NCBI GenBank assembly: GCA_934096815.1
Contig: CAKOMY010000006.1
Location: forward strand, 11,395 to 75,394
Direction of reading: 5' to 3'
From: an uncultured Bacilli bacterium
GTDB lineage: Bacteria; Bacillota_I; Bacilli_A; RF39; UBA660
DNA length: 64,000 nt
The notes under the pieces were generated by a model, which worked only from the letters and a program-made list of their open reading frames with translations, had not been told where the DNA came from and did no database searches. Of this stretch, positions 7,218-16,462 are shown piece by piece. How positions within the stretch are numbered: the first letter of the stretch is position 1; each line of letters opens with the position of its first letter. The position numbers and the translations under genes are program-made.

Positions 7218-10198
7218 ATTGAGGAAATATTTATATCTATATCTCCATCTGCTTTTATTTTAGCAGATTCTTTTCCTATACTGCAAAATGTTTCATTACT
7301 ACAAATAATATTATCGTAAATATATCCACTTGTGTAACCACTTATAAACAAATAAATATTTTGACCATAGCGGTAAGTAGTTTTAGTATCATTATCTGAG
7401 GTAGACATTATTTTAGAATTTTCATTTACATTATATTTTATTAAGGAAATGTTACTATCTTTATGAAATGAAATATTCACCAATTTGCGATCATAATAAC
7501 AATTTATTTCATGAATGTCTCTTACTAGATAGCTGATATCATCATTGTAATTAAATGTGTCACTTTGTGTATTAATATATTTTTTACATACTGTAGTAGA
7601 ATTTTTTTCGTCAGTATTTGATAAAGTTACTTCTTCTTCATCTTTTATTAATTCGGTTGTATATCCATCTCCATTATCAGCATTTTGATAATGGTTATAT
7701 ACTTTAAATGTTTCTACTATATCATTTGTTTTTGGAGTTACTGTCATGTCGTTGTTTGCTTTTATCTTTGTTGTTCCATCTAAACCGATGATACAATTGC
7801 TGCTAACTGAACAATCTACGCCATTATATTCATAGTCTCGCTCATATGAATCTATTCTCATTATTATATTTTGTCCATAGCGATATTGTTGTTTAATCTG
7901 GCCTTCACTTATTTTATTACTTGTATTTAAAACATGTGAATTTGGGGATACGGTTATTGAATCAATATGCATGTTGCTTTTATCAAAATTTACTGCTACT
8001 ATTTTTCTATCATAATAACAATTTATTTCATGAATGTCTCTTACTAGATAGCTGATATCATCATTGTAATTAAATGTGTCATTTTGTGTATTAATATATT
8101 TTTTACATACTGTAGTGGAATTTTTTTCGTCAGTATTTGATAAAGTTACTTCTTCCGCTTCTTTTATTAATTCGGTTGAATATCCATCTCCATTATCAGT
8201 ATTTTGATAATGATTATATACTTTAAATGTTTCTACTATGTCATTTGTTTTTGGAGTTACTGTCATATCATTGATTGCTTTTATCTTTGTTGTTCCATCT
8301 AAACCGATGATACAATTGCTGCTAACTGAACAATCTACGCCATTATATTCATAATCTCGCTCATATGAATCTATTCTCATTATTATATTTTGTCCATAGC
8401 GATATTGACGCGTAACTTGACCTTCACTTATTTTATTACTTGTATATAAACTATGCGAATCTGGAGATATGGTTATTGAATTAATATGTACATTTTTTTT
8501 ATCAAAATTTACTGTTACTAATTTTCTATCATAATAACAATTTATTTCATTTTTATCCTTAACATAATAATTATCGCTTGAATTTAGTGTGAAAATACTT
8601 TTATCTTGGTTGTATTTACAAAATTTATTTATATCTATTTGTTCATCTAATGGAATAATGGAAAAGACATTTGTTTTTCCAACATTGGTTGAATAGTTAC
8701 CACCGTTATCGGCATTTTGATAGTGATCATACACTGTCATATTGTATTTTTTACCAGAAATAATTGATAAATCTACATCATTGCTTGGCATTGTAAACGT
8801 TATAATATTGGTATTATTTTCTCTTTCAACGGATAAAATATCATCTGGAATACTAATATTTTCTTTAGTTAATGTTGTGTTTGCATAATCTATATTCCCG
8901 AAGTAATAACCTTCTGAAAAAGTAAAGTTAAGGTTTATTATTTGACCGTATTTATATACTGTACCATTTAGAACATTTGAATTAAGTACATAATCATCAG
9001 TTTTTAAATTTATTTTAAATTTTTTCCGATTATATTTACATCTAAATACTTTTAAATTATATTCTTTATCAACTGTATATTTTGAAATTATACTAAAATC
9101 TAAGTTATTTTGGCATAATTTTTCAGCTTCAGTTTTGGTATTAACAAAAGTACTAGGTATTTTTGAATATTTTTGATAACTATTATCTGACCCATTTGCA
9201 TTATCAATATAATAATCTAATCTATATTTGCTTTTTGTTTCTATTTTCACTAGTACATTGTCATATCTTAAGTTTATTTTTATTTTATTATTAGATAAGT
9301 CTTTTTCACATACATTGGGACTACAACTTATATTTTCGATATTTGCTCCATCAATTACTGAATAGTCAATTTCAACAATTTGTTTAGAATCACATGTATA
9401 TTCATGTGTATTTTGCTGAGTGCAAGCCTTTTCTTTTATTATATTCGATATCTTAACAGAATCTTCATCGCTAATATTGATTTTTATAGTGGGTGAAGAT
9501 TTTTTTTCAAAATAACAATATAAATTATCGTTTTGTTCTTCATATTTTTTGAATCTATATTCGTCCCCATCTTGTTCATTATTAATTAGAGTTTGCTCAC
9601 AAAATGTCGCTATTTTGGCTACTTGAATTTCATATTTTTTACCTAAAGATTTTTTAATGTTATCTTTTACTAATATTACGTTGTAATCTTTTTTTAAATT
9701 AAATGAAGGATTTGATTCTCCTTCAATTATTCCATTGCCATTATTACTTCCACATATAGATGAATAATTTGAGTCAATACTATTTTCATCTTCTTTACTT
9801 AGAAAATTTGAGGTAAATTTCTCTAAATTATAATTATAGTCTATAGCAATTTTGTAATCATTTATTTTTGTTTTATTTATTGGGTTAATTACATCATTTT
9901 CGTTATCTCTTTCAACAAGGCCTAATTCAGCTAGTCTTTCGACGTTTGTAATACATTTACCATTTTTGGTTTCTGTACAAATATAACAACTGCTATCTTC
10001 ATCATCGTAACATTCCTGATTAGTTGATAAAAATAAATTTAGTGAATCTTCAATTAAACTTAGTTTATTTTGACATAGCTTAATTTTAGAGTTTATGCTT
10101 GTCTTTTGAATTTGAGGTATAGTTAATATGAAAATGATGCTTATAATTACTATTACGACTATTAATTCAATTAAAGTAAAACCATTATTTTTTTTCAT
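7205..10198 (-). CDS. Giant prepilin-like protein with long C-terminal tandem repeats
   Basis: This 997-residue protein begins with a class III/type IV prepilin signal: a short basic leader, then G|FTLIELIVVIVIISII (residues 6-22), the substrate of a prepilin peptidase with an expected Glu at +5. Residues 25-150 look like a pseudopilin domain. The remainder is a much longer, Cys- and Tyr-rich region of repeats. Residues about 557-729 and 730-902 are near-identical copies of a 173-residue unit (motifs NCYYDRK, QYRYGQNI, YNGVDCSVSSNCI, YNHYQN-DNG); more diverged relatives lie on both sides. Ordinary pilins have 100-250 residues, so this is probably a cell-surface adhesin or pseudopilin that uses the pilin machinery for export. 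No pilus assembly genes are nearby. A membrane-anchored gene lies 20 bases upstream and is likely cotranscribed. Confidence 0.8.
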   Translation of the reverse strand: MKKNNGFTLIELIVVIVIISIIFILTIPQIQKTSINSKIKLCQNKLSLIEDSLNLFLSTNQECYDDEDSSCYICTETKNGKCITNVERLAELGLVERDNENDVINPINKTKINDYKIAIDYNYNLEKFTSNFLSKEDENSIDSNYSSICGSNNGNGIIEGESNPSFNLKKDYNVILVKDNIKKSLGKKYEIQVAKIATFCEQTLINNEQDGDEYRFKKYEEQNDNLYCYFEKKSSPTIKINISDEDSVKISNIIKEKACTQQNTHEYTCDSKQIVEIDYSVIDGANIENISCSPNVCEKDLSNNKIKINLRYDNVLVKIETKSKYRLDYYIDNANGSDNSYQKYSKIPSTFVNTKTEAEKLCQNNLDFSIISKYTVDKEYNLKVFRCKYNRKKFKINLKTDDYVLNSNVLNGTVYKYGQIINLNFTFSEGYYFGNIDYANTTLTKENISIPDDILSVERENNTNIITFTMPSNDVDLSIISGKKYNMTVYDHYQNADNGGNYSTNVGKTNVFSIIPLDEQIDINKFCKYNQDKSIFTLNSSDNYYVKDKNEINCYYDRKLVTVNFDKKNVHINSITISPDSHSLYTSNKISEGQVTRQYRYGQNIIMRIDSYERDYEYNGVDCSVSSNCIIGLDGTTKIKAINDMTVTPKTNDIVETFKVYNHYQNTDNGDGYSTELIKEAEEVTLSNTDEKNSTTVCKKYINTQNDTFNYNDDISYLVRDIHEINCYYDRKIVAVNFDKSNMHIDSITVSPNSHVLNTSNKISEGQIKQQYRYGQNIIMRIDSYERDYEYNGVDCSVSSNCIIGLDGTTKIKANNDMTVTPKTNDIVETFKVYNHYQNADNGDGYTTELIKDEEEVTLSNTDEKNSTTVCKKYINTQSDTFNYNDDISYLVRDIHEINCYYDRKLVNISFHKDSNISLIKYNVNENSKIMSTSDNDTKTTYRYGQNIYLFISGYTSGYIYDNIICSNETFCSIGKESAKIKADGDIDINISSIKSE
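7491..8009 (-). repeat. 519-bp tandem repeat, copy 1
   Basis: This copy is nearly identical to the adjacent 8010-8528. The shared string TCATAATAAC recurs at 7491, 8010 and 8529, giving an exact 519-bp (173-codon) period, so recombination between copies would stay in frame. It encodes the second repeat domain (about residues 730-902) of the prepilin-like protein. Confidence 0.9.
8010..8528 (-). repeat. 519-bp tandem repeat, copy 2
   Basis: Second near-identical unit, encoding about residues 557-729 of the prepilin-like protein. The next unit upstream in the gene (beyond 8529) starts with the same motif but then diverges strongly, so only these two copies are recent. Confidence 0.9.
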
Positions 10199-10218
10199 AA
10201 ACTCACCTCTTTAATTAT

Positions 10219-11082
10219 TTATTTTTCGCCATTTAATTTAACATCAGCATATACTAGGTCAACATCGCTTAAATCGCTCAAATTTGTGTCAGTATATTTA
10301 CCATCAGCAAAATCCACTTTGTGTATATTAAGTTTTATGTATCCATTTGTATTTTTTTCAGCATTGTAGTCTGTGTCTAGGTAATAGAGACTATTACTAC
10401 GTATTGCATATTTATTTGCAAATTTAGTTTTATTGTCATTTGAAGAACCTATTGATAATGTTGAAGTATTATTTCCAAAAAATTTGATTGTGTTTGTTTT
10501 TGATGTTGTGATCATAAATTTGTTAAACATTTCTAAATTATTGGTTGGTACATCAAATACTAGATTTCCAGTATTTACATCAAATACTTTTGTATAAATA
10601 AAGCCATTTGATTTGAAACCAACTAAAAAATAATTATCACTTACTTGGGCAATAGGAGCATTAGTTGCGTTAACAAGTGCAGTAATATTGGCATTTTTTT
10701 CATTTATAGCATTACAATCCGTAAAATCACGAACAATCCAGGATGACATAATCTTTTTTTGATCAGTTGTTGCTGTAGTTGGAGAAACATACAAATTAAA
10801 AATTATATCATAAACACTTACATCTTTTGCCTTTTTGCTACACGTAATTGATGTTGTCCCTTTTTCTTTTAAATACATTTTGTAAACAAAACGATAAGAC
10901 TTTACATCTCTATTTGAACCTACACTAATTAAACTGTCAATTGTTTTTATGTCATTTTCATTTTCTACTACTTTTGAATCATTGTTTCTATTTTTTATTT
11001 TTTTATAGCTCCAAATTCCTATTCCAATTAATAATATTATTGCAAACACTATAACAATTTTTTTTATAAATTTTTTGTCCAT
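10219..11082 (-). CDS. Membrane-anchored extracytoplasmic protein of unknown function
   Basis: The family is not recognised. The 287-residue product has a basic N-terminus and one transmembrane segment (about residues 7-25), then a Ser/Thr/Asn-rich domain that would face outward. It ends 20 bases before the prepilin-like gene starts, with the same orientation, so the two probably form an operon and this protein may help assemble or anchor the pilin-like product. It has no prepilin cleavage motif itself. The start is supported by AAGGAG about 10 bases upstream. The gap to the divergent binding-protein gene is 104 bases. Confidence 0.6.
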   Translation of the reverse strand: MDKKFIKKIVIVFAIILLIGIGIWSYKKIKNRNNDSKVVENENDIKTIDSLISVGSNRDVKSYRFVYKMYLKEKGTTSITCSKKAKDVSVYDIIFNLYVSPTTATTDQKKIMSSWIVRDFTDCNAINEKNANITALVNATNAPIAQVSDNYFLVGFKSNGFIYTKVFDVNTGNLVFDVPTNNLEMFNKFMITTSKTNTIKFFGNNTSTLSIGSSNDNKTKFANKYAIRSNSLYYLDTDYNAEKNTNGYIKLNIHKVDFADGKYTDTNLSDLSDVDLVYADVKLNGEK

Positions 11083-11186
11083 TATCTAATCTCCTTTTAC
11101 TATAAATAATATATCATTAAATAAACCAAAATGTAAATAATCACTTTATATGCTTTTACATCATAAACTACTTTAGGAGGAAAAAA

Positions 11187-12161
11187 GTGAAAAAAATTTA
11201 TTATATATTAATTGGTTTAATTATAATTACCATGTTTGTTCTTATTTTTACATTTAGTAAGGAAAGTAACACAAAAGATATGACTACCATCAAAGTAGCA
11301 GAGGTCACTCATTCAGCGTTCTATACTCCATTTTATGTTGCCATAAAAAATAATTATTTTAAAGATAATAATATTGATATTGATTTAATATTAACAAGTG
11401 GTGCCAATAATGTTGTAGCCGCTGTCTTATCAAAGGATGTAGATATCGGGTTATGTGGACCCGAAGCTACAATTTATGTTTATAATGAAGGTGAAAAAGA
11501 TTATATAAAAACATTTGCTGGTTTAACAAAAAGAGATGGACAGTTTATTGTATCAAGAACAAAATTAGATAATTTTAAACTAGAAGATTTGATTGGAAAA
11601 GAAGTGCTTGCTGGTCGTCCTGGTGGAATGCCTATTATTAATTTTTATAATGCTTTAAAAAATGAAAATATTAAAGGAGTAAACACTAATGATACTGTTG
11701 ATTTTGCTAACCTAACTAGTGCGTTTTTATCAGGAACAGGAGACTTTGTTAACTTATTTGAACCTAACGCTACTAAACTAGAAAAAATGAATAAAGGATA
11801 CGTTGTTGCATCAGTTGGTATGTATGCTGGTGAAGTACCATATACTGCCTTTAATGCTAGAACAAGCTATATTGAAAATAACAAAGAATTAATAAATAAT
11901 TTTAAAGATGCTATTAATAAAGGTTTAGAATTTACTAAAAATAATAATTCCAAAGATATAGCTAAAATAATAATTGATTTATTTCCCGATACATCTATAG
12001 AAGATCTAACAACTATAATAGAAAGATATAAAAATGCTGATTCATGGTTAAATAATACATTTATAACTGAAGAAATGTTTAAAAATTTAGAAGATATGAT
12101 GATTGATTCTAAACTATTAACTGAGTATGTTCCCTATAAAGATTTAATTATAAATGAATAA
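11187..12161 (+). CDS. ABC importer substrate-binding protein (SsuA/TauA/ThiY-like)
   Basis: This 324-residue protein belongs to the NMT1/SsuA type of periplasmic-binding folds. After a single N-terminal membrane segment (about 4-24) come the typical features: a strand, then HSAFYTPFYVAIKNNYFKDN, then GANNVVAAVLSKDVDIGLCG. This fold captures sulfonates, taurine, nitrate or the pyrimidine precursor of thiamine. There is no lipobox cysteine after the signal, so the protein seems tethered by an uncleaved signal anchor, unlike most Gram-positive binding proteins. The ATPase gene overlaps its end by 8 bases. No thiamine or S-box riboswitch was recognised upstream, so the substrate stays open. Confidence 0.82.
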   Translation: MKKIYYILIGLIIITMFVLIFTFSKESNTKDMTTIKVAEVTHSAFYTPFYVAIKNNYFKDNNIDIDLILTSGANNVVAAVLSKDVDIGLCGPEATIYVYNEGEKDYIKTFAGLTKRDGQFIVSRTKLDNFKLEDLIGKEVLAGRPGGMPIINFYNALKNENIKGVNTNDTVDFANLTSAFLSGTGDFVNLFEPNATKLEKMNKGYVVASVGMYAGEVPYTAFNARTSYIENNKELINNFKDAINKGLEFTKNNNSKDIAKIIIDLFPDTSIEDLTTIIERYKNADSWLNNTFITEEMFKNLEDMMIDSKLLTEYVPYKDLIINE

Positions 12162-12891
12162 ATTATTAGAACTTAAAAATATTTCTAAAACTTTTAATAC
12201 TTTAAATGGAGAAATACATGCAATTAAAGATATTTCTTTTGATATTTATAAAGGAGAATTTATAGGAATAGTAGGTTCTAGTGGCTGTGGTAAATCAACT
12301 CTTCTAAATATAATAGATGAATTAGATAAAAATTATAATGGAACTATAATTAAAGATAATCTTAAAATGTCTTATATGCTTCAATCTGATGCCTTACTTC
12401 CTTGGTTAAGTGTTTTAGATAATGCTTGTTTAGGTTTAAAATTAGAAAAAAATCTAACTAAGGAAAATATCAAATATGTAAAAGAATTAATAAAAAAATT
12501 TGGTTTAGAATCTTTTATGAATCAAAAACCAAATAATTTATCTGGAGGCATGAGGCAACGAGTTGCACTAATTAGGACACTTGCAACTAAACCAGATTTA
12601 ATCCTTTTAGATGAGCCATTATCAGCCTTAGATTATGTAACTAGATTAACCATAACAGATGAAATATATTCTATTTTAAGAGAAATGAATGTAACAGTAA
12701 TATTAATAAGTCACGATATTGCTGAATGCGTATCATTTTGTAATCGTATTATTGTTCTATCTAAAAGACCAGCCATAATTAAAAATATTTATAATATTAA
12801 TTTAGAAAAAAATCTTATTCCATCCCTAAATAGAAAAGATAAAAATTTCTATACATATTATGATTTAATATGGGGTGATTTAGATAAATGA
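12154..12891 (+). CDS. ABC importer ATP-binding protein (SsuB/TauB-like)
   Basis: A 245-residue ATPase with Walker A GSSGCGKST (about 42-50), Q-loop (MLQSDALLPWLSVLDN), signature LSGGMRQR, Walker B LILLDEP and H-loop SHDI. The LLPWLSVLDN stretch after the Q-loop is characteristic of the nitrate/sulfonate/taurine branch. It overlaps the binding-protein gene by 8 bases and the permease gene by 4 bases (ATGA), so the three genes are translationally coupled. Confidence 0.9.
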   Translation: MNKLLELKNISKTFNTLNGEIHAIKDISFDIYKGEFIGIVGSSGCGKSTLLNIIDELDKNYNGTIIKDNLKMSYMLQSDALLPWLSVLDNACLGLKLEKNLTKENIKYVKELIKKFGLESFMNQKPNNLSGGMRQRVALIRTLATKPDLILLDEPLSALDYVTRLTITDEIYSILREMNVTVILISHDIAECVSFCNRIIVLSKRPAIIKNIYNINLEKNLIPSLNRKDKNFYTYYDLIWGDLDK

Positions 12892-13664
12892 GTATTAATC
12901 AAATAAATTATTTAAAAAAAATAAAAAGAAAGAAAATAATTATTTCTATCATCCAAATTATGCTTCTAGTTTTATTTATATTAATGTGGGAATTATTAAG
13001 TAATAAAGAAATAATAAATAGTTTTATATTTTCTTCTCCAAGTAAAATCGTTAAATGTATAATTGATTTATATAAAAATAATAATTTATTCTATCACCTA
13101 TATATAACTTTAAAAGAAGTTTTAATATCTTTTATATTAGGTACTATCATTGGTTTTATAGGTGCAATTATATTTTATTACGTTGATATTTTAAAAAAAA
13201 TATTTGATCCCTACTTAAATTTATTAAATAGCCTGCCAAAAGTATCATTAGGTCCTCTATTAATTATTTGGTTAGGAGCAAATAATAAATCAATTATTAT
13301 GATGAGTTTACTTATTAACACTATTGTAACTTTAATAACTATTTATAATGGCTTAATAAATACAGATGAATATAAAATAAAAATGTTTAAAACATTTAAA
13401 GCTAATAAATTACAAACTTTATTATATTTAATACTACCAGCTAATAAAGAAACAATAATTTCAAGTGTTAAGTTAAATATATCCATGAGTTTAATAGGTG
13501 TAATTATGGGAGAATTTCTTGTAAGTAAAGCCGGAATTGGTTATTTAATTCTTTATGGAACTCAAGTATTTAATTTAAACCTAGTAATGTCTGGTATAAT
13601 TTTAATAATGATTATGTCATTTATTATCTATGAAATAATTAGTATCATAGAAAAAAGAGCTTAA
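12888..13664 (+). CDS. ABC importer permease (SsuC/TauC-like)
   Basis: A 258-residue membrane protein with about six hydrophobic segments and the BPD_transp_1 plan, including the cytoplasmic EAA-type loop (around KTFKANKLQTLLYLILPANK) and the conserved GEFLVSKAGIGYLI stretch. The short PSKIVK motif after the first membrane segment is common in SsuC/TauC/ThiX permeases. The start overlaps the ATPase stop as ATGA. It is the last gene of the importer operon and a strong terminator follows within 10 bases. Confidence 0.88.
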   Translation: MSINQINYLKKIKRKKIIISIIQIMLLVLFILMWELLSNKEIINSFIFSSPSKIVKCIIDLYKNNNLFYHLYITLKEVLISFILGTIIGFIGAIIFYYVDILKKIFDPYLNLLNSLPKVSLGPLLIIWLGANNKSIIMMSLLINTIVTLITIYNGLINTDEYKIKMFKTFKANKLQTLLYLILPANKETIISSVKLNISMSLIGVIMGEFLVSKAGIGYLILYGTQVFNLNLVMSGIILIMIMSFIIYEIISIIEKRA

Positions 13665-13671
13665 AATATAA

Positions 13672-13705
13672 GGACTGATAAGAAAATTTCTTATCAGCCC
13701 TTTTT
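13672..13705 (+). terminator. Terminator of the importer operon
   Basis: A 14-bp stem (13672-13685 with 13687-13700) with one mismatch; the innermost A-T pairs must open to form the loop. It is followed by TTTTT. It lies 8 bases after the permease stop. Confidence 0.8.
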
Positions 13706-13734
13706 AATTGAAAAACTATTTAACATTACATTTA

Positions 13735-15516
13735 TTACTTTATTTTTTTATCATTGTTTAAAGTTAACGTTTTCCCAGTATTTTCTAACCCTAAATAATA
13801 ACGGTAAGATTTATCTAGTATATCATCATATAACTTGTTTGAAATTTGATTTATATTTTCTTCTTTTATTATGACTATTGCAAATAAACCATATTTTTTT
13901 AAATACTCTTTATAAAATTGTTTATTCCATATTTCTCTTGGACCTAATACAGCTAATGTAGCCGTTATTGGATTATCTATTGAGTTTAAAAATTCTACTG
14001 ATGGTCTTCTATATGAATATTCAATTATTCCTTTGCTTATGTCCTTATTAAAATCATTATATTGCATATCTAATCTATATTTTTTACAATACTCTTTTAC
14101 CATTTGTAATTCCTTTTTATATCTTTCAGATGCTTCTAATTCAGTTTCTTCAAAAGGAATATTAAATTCTGCATATTTACTTTTTGTATATAAGTATAAT
14201 TTCATCCAATCAGTTCCAGAAACAATTCTATCATAAATCGTGCTTTTTGCCGTGAAGAAAAAATCATCTCCATTATTATTTAATAAAAAATGAATAAATA
14301 CACTGCTTCTAACACAATTAATTGCATCTTGCGTAATTGTTTGATTATATGGAACACCTGCAAATAATATTTTTTCTGTTAAAGATGAAAAATTATCTTT
14401 AGTAACAATTAATTTAATAGGTTCTACCCTAACCCATACTTTACTACCGTAATCATATTCGCAACCATTCGATAAAATAGTTTTTGATTTTTTAAAGAAT
14501 GTAGCGGTTACTCTTACATATTTTTTACCAGCATATTGATATTCTTCAACAATTCCTTCACTACTTGTAGGAAAATATCTATTTGTTTTATTTAACTTAT
14601 TATTCTTAAATAATTCTTCCAATTCTTTTTGTTCTTCTTTTGTTGCAATTGTTTGTGGAAAATCCATAGCATCTGCAACTTTAATACCATTGAATTCAGG
14701 AACATTTATAGTTGAATGGTTATAGGTTTTAAATATTGGTCTTATACCCACTGATTTATCATTAACATTTCTAATATTAGAACTATTATTTCCTGCAACA
14801 TAACGGTATTTACCAGTCCTTACCTCTTCCCAAAATTTTTTTTCTTCAATTCTTCTCTGATTATTTTTTAAAAATACAGCTGTTCTGCCTAAATACCTAT
14901 CAGGCACTTCTGAAGAAATATATTCACTAGGTATAGGAACCAAAGGTGCCATACTTGCTCCAATAGTTGCTTCAAGATATAAACTTTTTTTATGTTTTAA
15001 TGTCCACAATTCACCATCTTTATTTAAGTATAATTTTCTATCTATTGCTAATATACAAGGATCTTCTATTCCACTAATTTCTTTTCCTACTGAATATCCA
15101 TAAAAATGATATTGTGTTTTCTCTTCTTTTAATTTATATGCAGTTACATTTCCTGGACAATCATAATAACCATCTAATGGTTTTTTTGACTCAATCGGAG
15201 TATCAGTCCAATAATATCCCATTTTTTTCTTATCATCAGATTCAAAATACTCTGCACCCATTAATATAGCATAATCTGTAACTTCAGCTGCTGAGCCAAA
15301 TGAATTTATTTGAACATTGTTTTTTTCTTCTATTTCCTTTAGTTCAATAGTAAATTCTCCAACTGTAAATGTTGAACTTGATGAAACTTTTGCTTCACCA
15401 GCAGATAAATGTGATACACCATATCTTTCAGCATTATTTTTTCTTCTTCGATTATATTCATTAGAGCATCTGTACTTTATATCCATTCTCTTTTTTTGAT
15501 TAAAATCTTTTTTCAT
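13735..15516 (-). CDS. DUF6273-like protein of unknown function
   Basis: From the chosen start this is a 593-residue soluble protein without a signal peptide. Two regions resemble DUF6273 modules found in clostridial proteins: one ending in VGIRPIFKT (about 262-270) and one with VWVRVEPIKLIV (about 363-374), where the family usually shows a VEPI-W pattern and a GVRP motif. The first 60 residues are basic and polar. Function unknown. A longer frame begins at a TTG 15 bases upstream, but its codons contain the AGGAGG of the true ribosome binding site, so the ATG at 15516 is chosen. It sits alone between the importer operon and the Fic/RhuM cluster and could be part of the same accessory block. 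Confidence 0.6.
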   Translation of the reverse strand: MKKDFNQKKRMDIKYRCSNEYNRRRKNNAERYGVSHLSAGEAKVSSSSTFTVGEFTIELKEIEEKNNVQINSFGSAAEVTDYAILMGAEYFESDDKKKMGYYWTDTPIESKKPLDGYYDCPGNVTAYKLKEEKTQYHFYGYSVGKEISGIEDPCILAIDRKLYLNKDGELWTLKHKKSLYLEATIGASMAPLVPIPSEYISSEVPDRYLGRTAVFLKNNQRRIEEKKFWEEVRTGKYRYVAGNNSSNIRNVNDKSVGIRPIFKTYNHSTINVPEFNGIKVADAMDFPQTIATKEEQKELEELFKNNKLNKTNRYFPTSSEGIVEEYQYAGKKYVRVTATFFKKSKTILSNGCEYDYGSKVWVRVEPIKLIVTKDNFSSLTEKILFAGVPYNQTITQDAINCVRSSVFIHFLLNNNGDDFFFTAKSTIYDRIVSGTDWMKLYLYTKSKYAEFNIPFEETELEASERYKKELQMVKEYCKKYRLDMQYNDFNKDISKGIIEYSYRRPSVEFLNSIDNPITATLAVLGPREIWNKQFYKEYLKKYGLFAIVIIKEENINQISNKLYDDILDKSYRYYLGLENTGKTLTLNNDKKIK

Positions 15517-15620
15517 ATTTCCTCCTAACAAAAATTCGCATGAAATATAATATCAAAAATAATACTTATTTTCAATAACTTTAATTTCTTAAAAACGCCC
15601 TTAAAATTTTATTTAAACAA

Positions 15621-16448
15621 CTATTTCACTATTAAATCTTTTGATTGTAAATTATTATTTTTACCTAATAATAGATTTTCATAAAACTTAATTAAGTAAC
15701 TATTATCTTCCTTAACATTTTTTTCATTATTAAAATAATTGCTTCTTACTAATGCATTTCTAAAATAAACTGATTTATCTTTAAATAAAGTATTATCAAC
15801 TTGATAACCTAAACTAATCAAATATTTTATGATAAATATGGCTGTTGTTCTAGTATTACCTTCTCTAAATGGATGAGTTTGCCATGTTCTTGAGGAAAAG
15901 TCTGTAATATTATTAATAACCTCAACAATATTCATTTCTTTATAATTCTTAACTCGTTCTAAAGAAATATCATATTCTAGTGATTCTTTTAAAGTTTTAC
16001 AATCGCCATACAAAGCTGAATCATTATTAAGTATTAATTCATGTTTTGAAAAATCTATTTTTCTAAATTGTCCAGCAAAATCATATATATCTTTAAACAA
16101 ATATCCATGAATATATTTTAGAAAATCCACTGATAATTCAAACTTTTCATCTTCTAAAAGTTGCACAATTCTTGTTGATACTAAATCACATTCTAATTCA
16201 TTATGATTTATATCATTTATTTTTTCTTTTTCAATATAATATTCTTTTAATTCATGTTCAACTTCATAAATAGTTTTTTTACCATTTACATTTTCTTCTG
16301 ATAATTTCTTTAAATATTTTGAAGGTTTTAAACTATCTACTTCTTGAAGACCAATAGCAGCATCCCATTGTAATTGTTTTACATAATTTTGAGAGCGTTT
16401 TTCTTCTATATAATTATTAACACTTGAATCTAATTCTTTTTCAGACAT
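15621..16448 (-). CDS. Fic-domain protein (probable AMP transferase)
   Basis: This 275-residue protein carries the Fic core motif HPFREGNTR at 192-200, close to the consensus HPFx(D/E)GNGR; the second Gly is Thr here. His192 and Glu196 match the catalytic base and metal ligand of enzymes that transfer AMP or other NMPs onto target hydroxyls. An N-terminal helical part (1-100) precedes the Fic fold. No typical inhibitory (S/T)xxxE(G/N) helix is obvious. It lies 14 bases downstream of a broken RhuM gene and 4-base-coupled partners, so it was probably the effector of a RhuM-Fic module; the related fused protein is encoded at 28120-29082. Target unknown. Confidence 0.85.
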   Translation of the reverse strand: MSEKELDSSVNNYIEEKRSQNYVKQLQWDAAIGLQEVDSLKPSKYLKKLSEENVNGKKTIYEVEHELKEYYIEKEKINDINHNELECDLVSTRIVQLLEDEKFELSVDFLKYIHGYLFKDIYDFAGQFRKIDFSKHELILNNDSALYGDCKTLKESLEYDISLERVKNYKEMNIVEVINNITDFSSRTWQTHPFREGNTRTTAIFIIKYLISLGYQVDNTLFKDKSVYFRNALVRSNYFNNEKNVKEDNSYLIKFYENLLLGKNNNLQSKDLIVK

Positions 16449-16462
16449 AGTTAAACCTCCTA

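Noticed and set aside
11083..11186. A thiamine or S-adenosylmethionine riboswitch upstream of the SsuABC-like importer
   Set aside because: The 104-base gap has no recognisable conserved riboswitch core and is shared with a divergent gene.
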